Assembly (NCBI RefSeq): GCF_023856365.1
Contig: NC_064537.1
Location: forward strand, 10,789,072 to 10,853,071
From: Brienomyrus brachyistius
Taxonomy: Eukaryota > Chordata > Actinopteri > Osteoglossiformes > Mormyridae
Length of the DNA: 64,000 nucleotides
Reading direction: 5' to 3'
This document shows positions 61,001 to 64,000 of this stretch, in pieces. Position 1 is the first letter of the stretch; each line of letters starts with the position of its first letter. The position numbers and the translations under genes are program-made. The notes beneath the pieces were generated by a model. That model worked only from the letters and a program-made list of their open reading frames with translations. It was not told where the DNA came from and made no database searches.

Positions 61001-63925
61001 CACAGGACGTGCCGTGTTTAGCTTGCAAGGTACCTGGCTCTGTTTAGAGTTAAAAATAAAACGATTGTTCCTTCTGTGTCAGTTTGCGTGTCTTTTTTAT
61101 TAACACGTAAGCTTTCACTCGTATTTACAGAAGCATACTGTTTCTGGCATTCTGTCGAGACTGTCTCCACCGTCCACCCAGTGGAGCAGGATCTCACCGT
61201 CCTGCACCCCGCCTGCCGAGTTTGGGTTCCCCTACCGCTCTCCTTAACTTAACCTGTACTAGTCCACTTCTGATCGCGATTTAAAATCTTTGTAGGTCCG
61301 TGGAACTTTTTTTCCCTTCCATTTGTGAAAACAAAAAAAGAAGGGTTTTGATATTCCTTTAAGCCTATGTTTATGGTCCCTACAACCACATTTTTAATCA
61401 ATGTCTAGTTCTCATCATTATACCTTACAGATCCTCCTATAGTTCATTTTTTATGAATTCCTTTCATAAACACCATTAACAAAAAACTTGCTGCGTTATA
61501 AAAAAAAGTGTAACATTTTTTTACGAGAACCCTTAAGACACAGATATCGCTATTTTCGGTAAAGCTGAATACATCATTAACAGGGCCTCCCAACCATCAC
61601 AATCATATAGTAACTGAATGCGACTTTTCTGTAACGGGTGGGTTTGTGCTGATCTACTTTATAATACTGTTGCTGCACAGGGCACCTTTTATTCCGGTCT
61701 GATGATCTGCATACCAGTAAATATGGATGCTATTGCAGGAAATCCCGTTTAATTTGAATGCGTGACTACGGTACTCATCAGGAAGGGACTTAGTTTCCTT
61801 CGGTGTATCTGGCTCAAAGCGGTATATTAGCGTGACTTGGTAAAAACACAGCCGTAGTGTGGTTGCAAAGGCTGGTGACGGAGGGATGACATGTGAGCGG
61901 TAGCATCGCTGAGTTTCCCGCATTCCTCACAGCCGCACTGCTCGCTACGTATAACCGGTGCCGGCGCATCCGTGAAAACTACACCCAAAAACTATAACCT
62001 CATACTGTCAGCAGAATTTAAATTTGGTAATATGAAGCTAAAATGCACACTGCTGTCCAGATGACAGTTTCGTAAAAAAACGGCAACAATAAAATGTAAC
62101 TTAATTAATTAATTTAGTTTACAATGAGAAGTAATCCTACTGAGCTTTGCAGATGCTAAAAATGACACTTTTGGTAATTATTAATAGAGGCCAATGAATG
62201 AATGCTGGCCTTTTGCCAAGCGCCTCAGTAATCCCAGTATAAAACACGAGCCCATTCTGCAAGTAGCGTCAAGCCATACTGACTCAGTTTCTTGCAGGAA
62301 GATTTTTTATCACACAAACAGCGTATGACATTAGTTATTAGAGCGGTAGTTTCCTTTTCCAGGCTTCAGAAATCTGTTTAAAGTAATCTAATCTAACTGG
62401 CGCAAGATCATAAACACGCAGCACCTGTGCGTGTCCTATTGCACTTGAGTAATGTAGTTAAAGACGCGGTCCTAAGATCCTGAGTCCTTCAGCAGAAAAA
62501 CAGTTTAATTTGATTGGCAAATCAGTATGCGCTTGGGAATATTATATTTTGAAATATGCACTTTGTAGAGCCTTATTCAAAGCATTTGATATTTTTAACC
62601 ATATTTTTCAGATCTGATTGGCGACGTACAGTGTCTAATCCGATTATTAGTTCTTGTCAAGAACATACATATATTAACGGATTATAAAGACAGTAGTACC
62701 ACACCTGTGAACTGGAATAACGGGTCAGCGAAGTTTTGTAACAACCAATCAATATTGGGCGGTTACCTGACTGAAACAAAACTCTATGCTAAAACCAAGG
62801 AAGATAAAAGTCAGTAAAAAAATGTAACGATTTATTATACGTTATCACAATCACGTGGTACGTCTCAATATAAAAACCTTTCTCAGCAGTTAAGTTAGAA
62901 AATGCCTTTTGAGAATTTCAGAAGTTATCAGGAGTATATTTGCAAACGATTTACAGCGATAAAATAGATATTAGGCTATTTTATTGAAGTCAATCGCAAC
63001 CCGAGCACGCAAGGGCAGCACGAAGAAATTCGCAAATACATTCACAGACATTTTGAGTGAATTTGTTGATTGGAGTTTACCTGATGGGAAGTGTCATAAC
63101 TTAACCTCAGACCTTCGGATTTTCGGGTTTCTCAGTTCCTGTTGGACCGCAGAAGATCCAGCTCGCGTCTCGGTGGGAAAGTTCCGCTCAGTGCCTTCAG
63201 TCAAATTCATATTCACGGAATGCATCACTCCTATTGGACGTAATCGACTGGTCTGACCAATCAGACTGTCAGAGACTTACTCGGTTAACGCCCCTATTGC
63301 TTTAACTGTTATCGTTTTAAAGTATGTAAATAAAGCGGACTTTTTGTGTCTTGATAGTAGCTCTGATAGAGCCGGTCAAGAACAGCGAATTAAACTGCAA
63401 AATCTTGGTGACCTAAGTGCAGAGGAGGACTTACGTATTGCAGCTGTACGCCAGTCGACCGCTAGAAGGTCTTCAGTTTCTTGTGACTGGTGTGGAGCGA
63501 CTTCAAACTCGCCGTGCGAAAATATTATTGCTTCATATATTAAGCCTTGAAACTGTACGATCAGTTAGAATAAAGCCAAAGTGGAGGCGTTTTAACTGCG
63601 CAATTGAAATTCCCTTAAATCAGAACGCGCGGTAGATTTCGATTTAATCGTTTCAGCTCATAGTGAAACTGCTCTGATTAAACAGAGCAGAGGTCGTGAC
63701 AAGTATAACTATCTTCCGAGAATCAACAAGGAAATACCACGTTGTTTTCTACTTCCTAGTTAGTGTTGGATCCTTTGGATTTCGTACTTTGGAATTATTA
63801 GTAGGACACATTTGGTTTGCTTTTGCTACGTTTTTTGTGGCAGCATTTGGTAAAAGGTGCTAACTTTGGTAATAATTTTCTCATTTATTGTCGGAAGAGA
63901 CGTGATTCTAATTATGCATTATTCC
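58021..63925. other. Intergenic, no gene recognised
   Basis: Frames up to 108 codons show no family likeness. A SINE-tail scrap lies near 59785-59825. CCAAT-type motifs lie near 62753, 63232 and 63258, followed by an AT-rich ATGTAAATAAAG at 63324, possibly a promoter, but no downstream exon was identified. I looked for the 3' end of pik3r5, the usual neighbour of pik3r6, and did not find it. Confidence 0.4.
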
Positions 63926-63927
63926 GT

Positions 63928-64000
63928 AAAAAGAGCAAACTCCAGATTCACAGAGCAAGGAATAGGAATCGAACCCGGAATCAAGAAAGTGAGAGGCTAC
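63928..64000 (-). mobile_element. tRNA-derived SINE, cut by window edge
   Basis: GCAAACTCCAGATTCACAGA followed by GAATCGAACCCGG (box B on the minus strand) and GTGAGAGGCTAC matches the head half of a minus-strand SINE. The rest lies beyond the window. Confidence 0.7.

Noticed and set aside
53059..64000. 3' end of pik3r5, the expected upstream neighbour of pik3r6
   Set aside because: No minus-strand segment resembled the p101 C-terminus; if present it lies outside the window.

Overview
This is vertebrate nuclear DNA, almost certainly from a teleost fish. The genes are split by GT-AG introns, and intergenic DNA is rich in CA, GATG and ATCC microsatellites. The mobile elements are fish-type: a Rex3 (RTE-clade) retrotransposon with a GATG tail, a decayed L2-type LINE, tRNA-derived SINEs and several families of short inverted-repeat DNA transposons. 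I see no operon, CRISPR array or other prokaryotic feature. The fish lineage was not determined.

Two protein-coding genes could be assembled exon by exon, both on the minus strand and head to tail. The first (53058 down to 43924, 19 coding exons, about 763 aa) is pik3r6, the p84/p87 regulatory subunit of class IB PI3-kinase gamma. The second (38882 down to 23566, 6 coding exons, 193 aa) is a bMERB-domain protein close to human BMERB1 (C16orf45), ending in a CaaX-type box. All exon joins are phase-consistent except one: exon 2 of pik3r6 carries one apparent extra base in a G5 run (52507-52511) that breaks the frame.

Layout. 1-23.5 kb: no gene found; holds five related hAT-type miniature elements (four before 11.5 kb and one near 22.3 kb), a decayed L2 LINE, a 5'-truncated Rex3 copy with target-site duplication, a full-length SINE with perfect 14-bp target-site duplication, and a 77-bp tandem duplication. 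23.6-38.9 kb: the bmerb1-like gene, with a 9.5-kb first intron holding a 300-bp purine tract, an A44 run and a 9-bp GC-rich repeat. 38.9-43.9 kb: intergenic, with a 632-bp inverted-repeat element just upstream of the bmerb1-like start and a CTCF-type motif. 43.9-53.1 kb: pik3r6. 53.1-64 kb: its upstream region, with two SINEs, an eight-unit 30-bp minisatellite and no recognisable gene.

The two genes have no evident shared pathway. Their linkage is interesting because human BMERB1 lies on 16p13.11 near NDE1 and MYH11, while PIK3R6 lies on 17p13.1 near NDEL1 and MYH10. The bmerb1-like gene here is therefore a candidate ohnolog on the 17p13 side, a copy I do not know from mammals (inference from remembered synteny).
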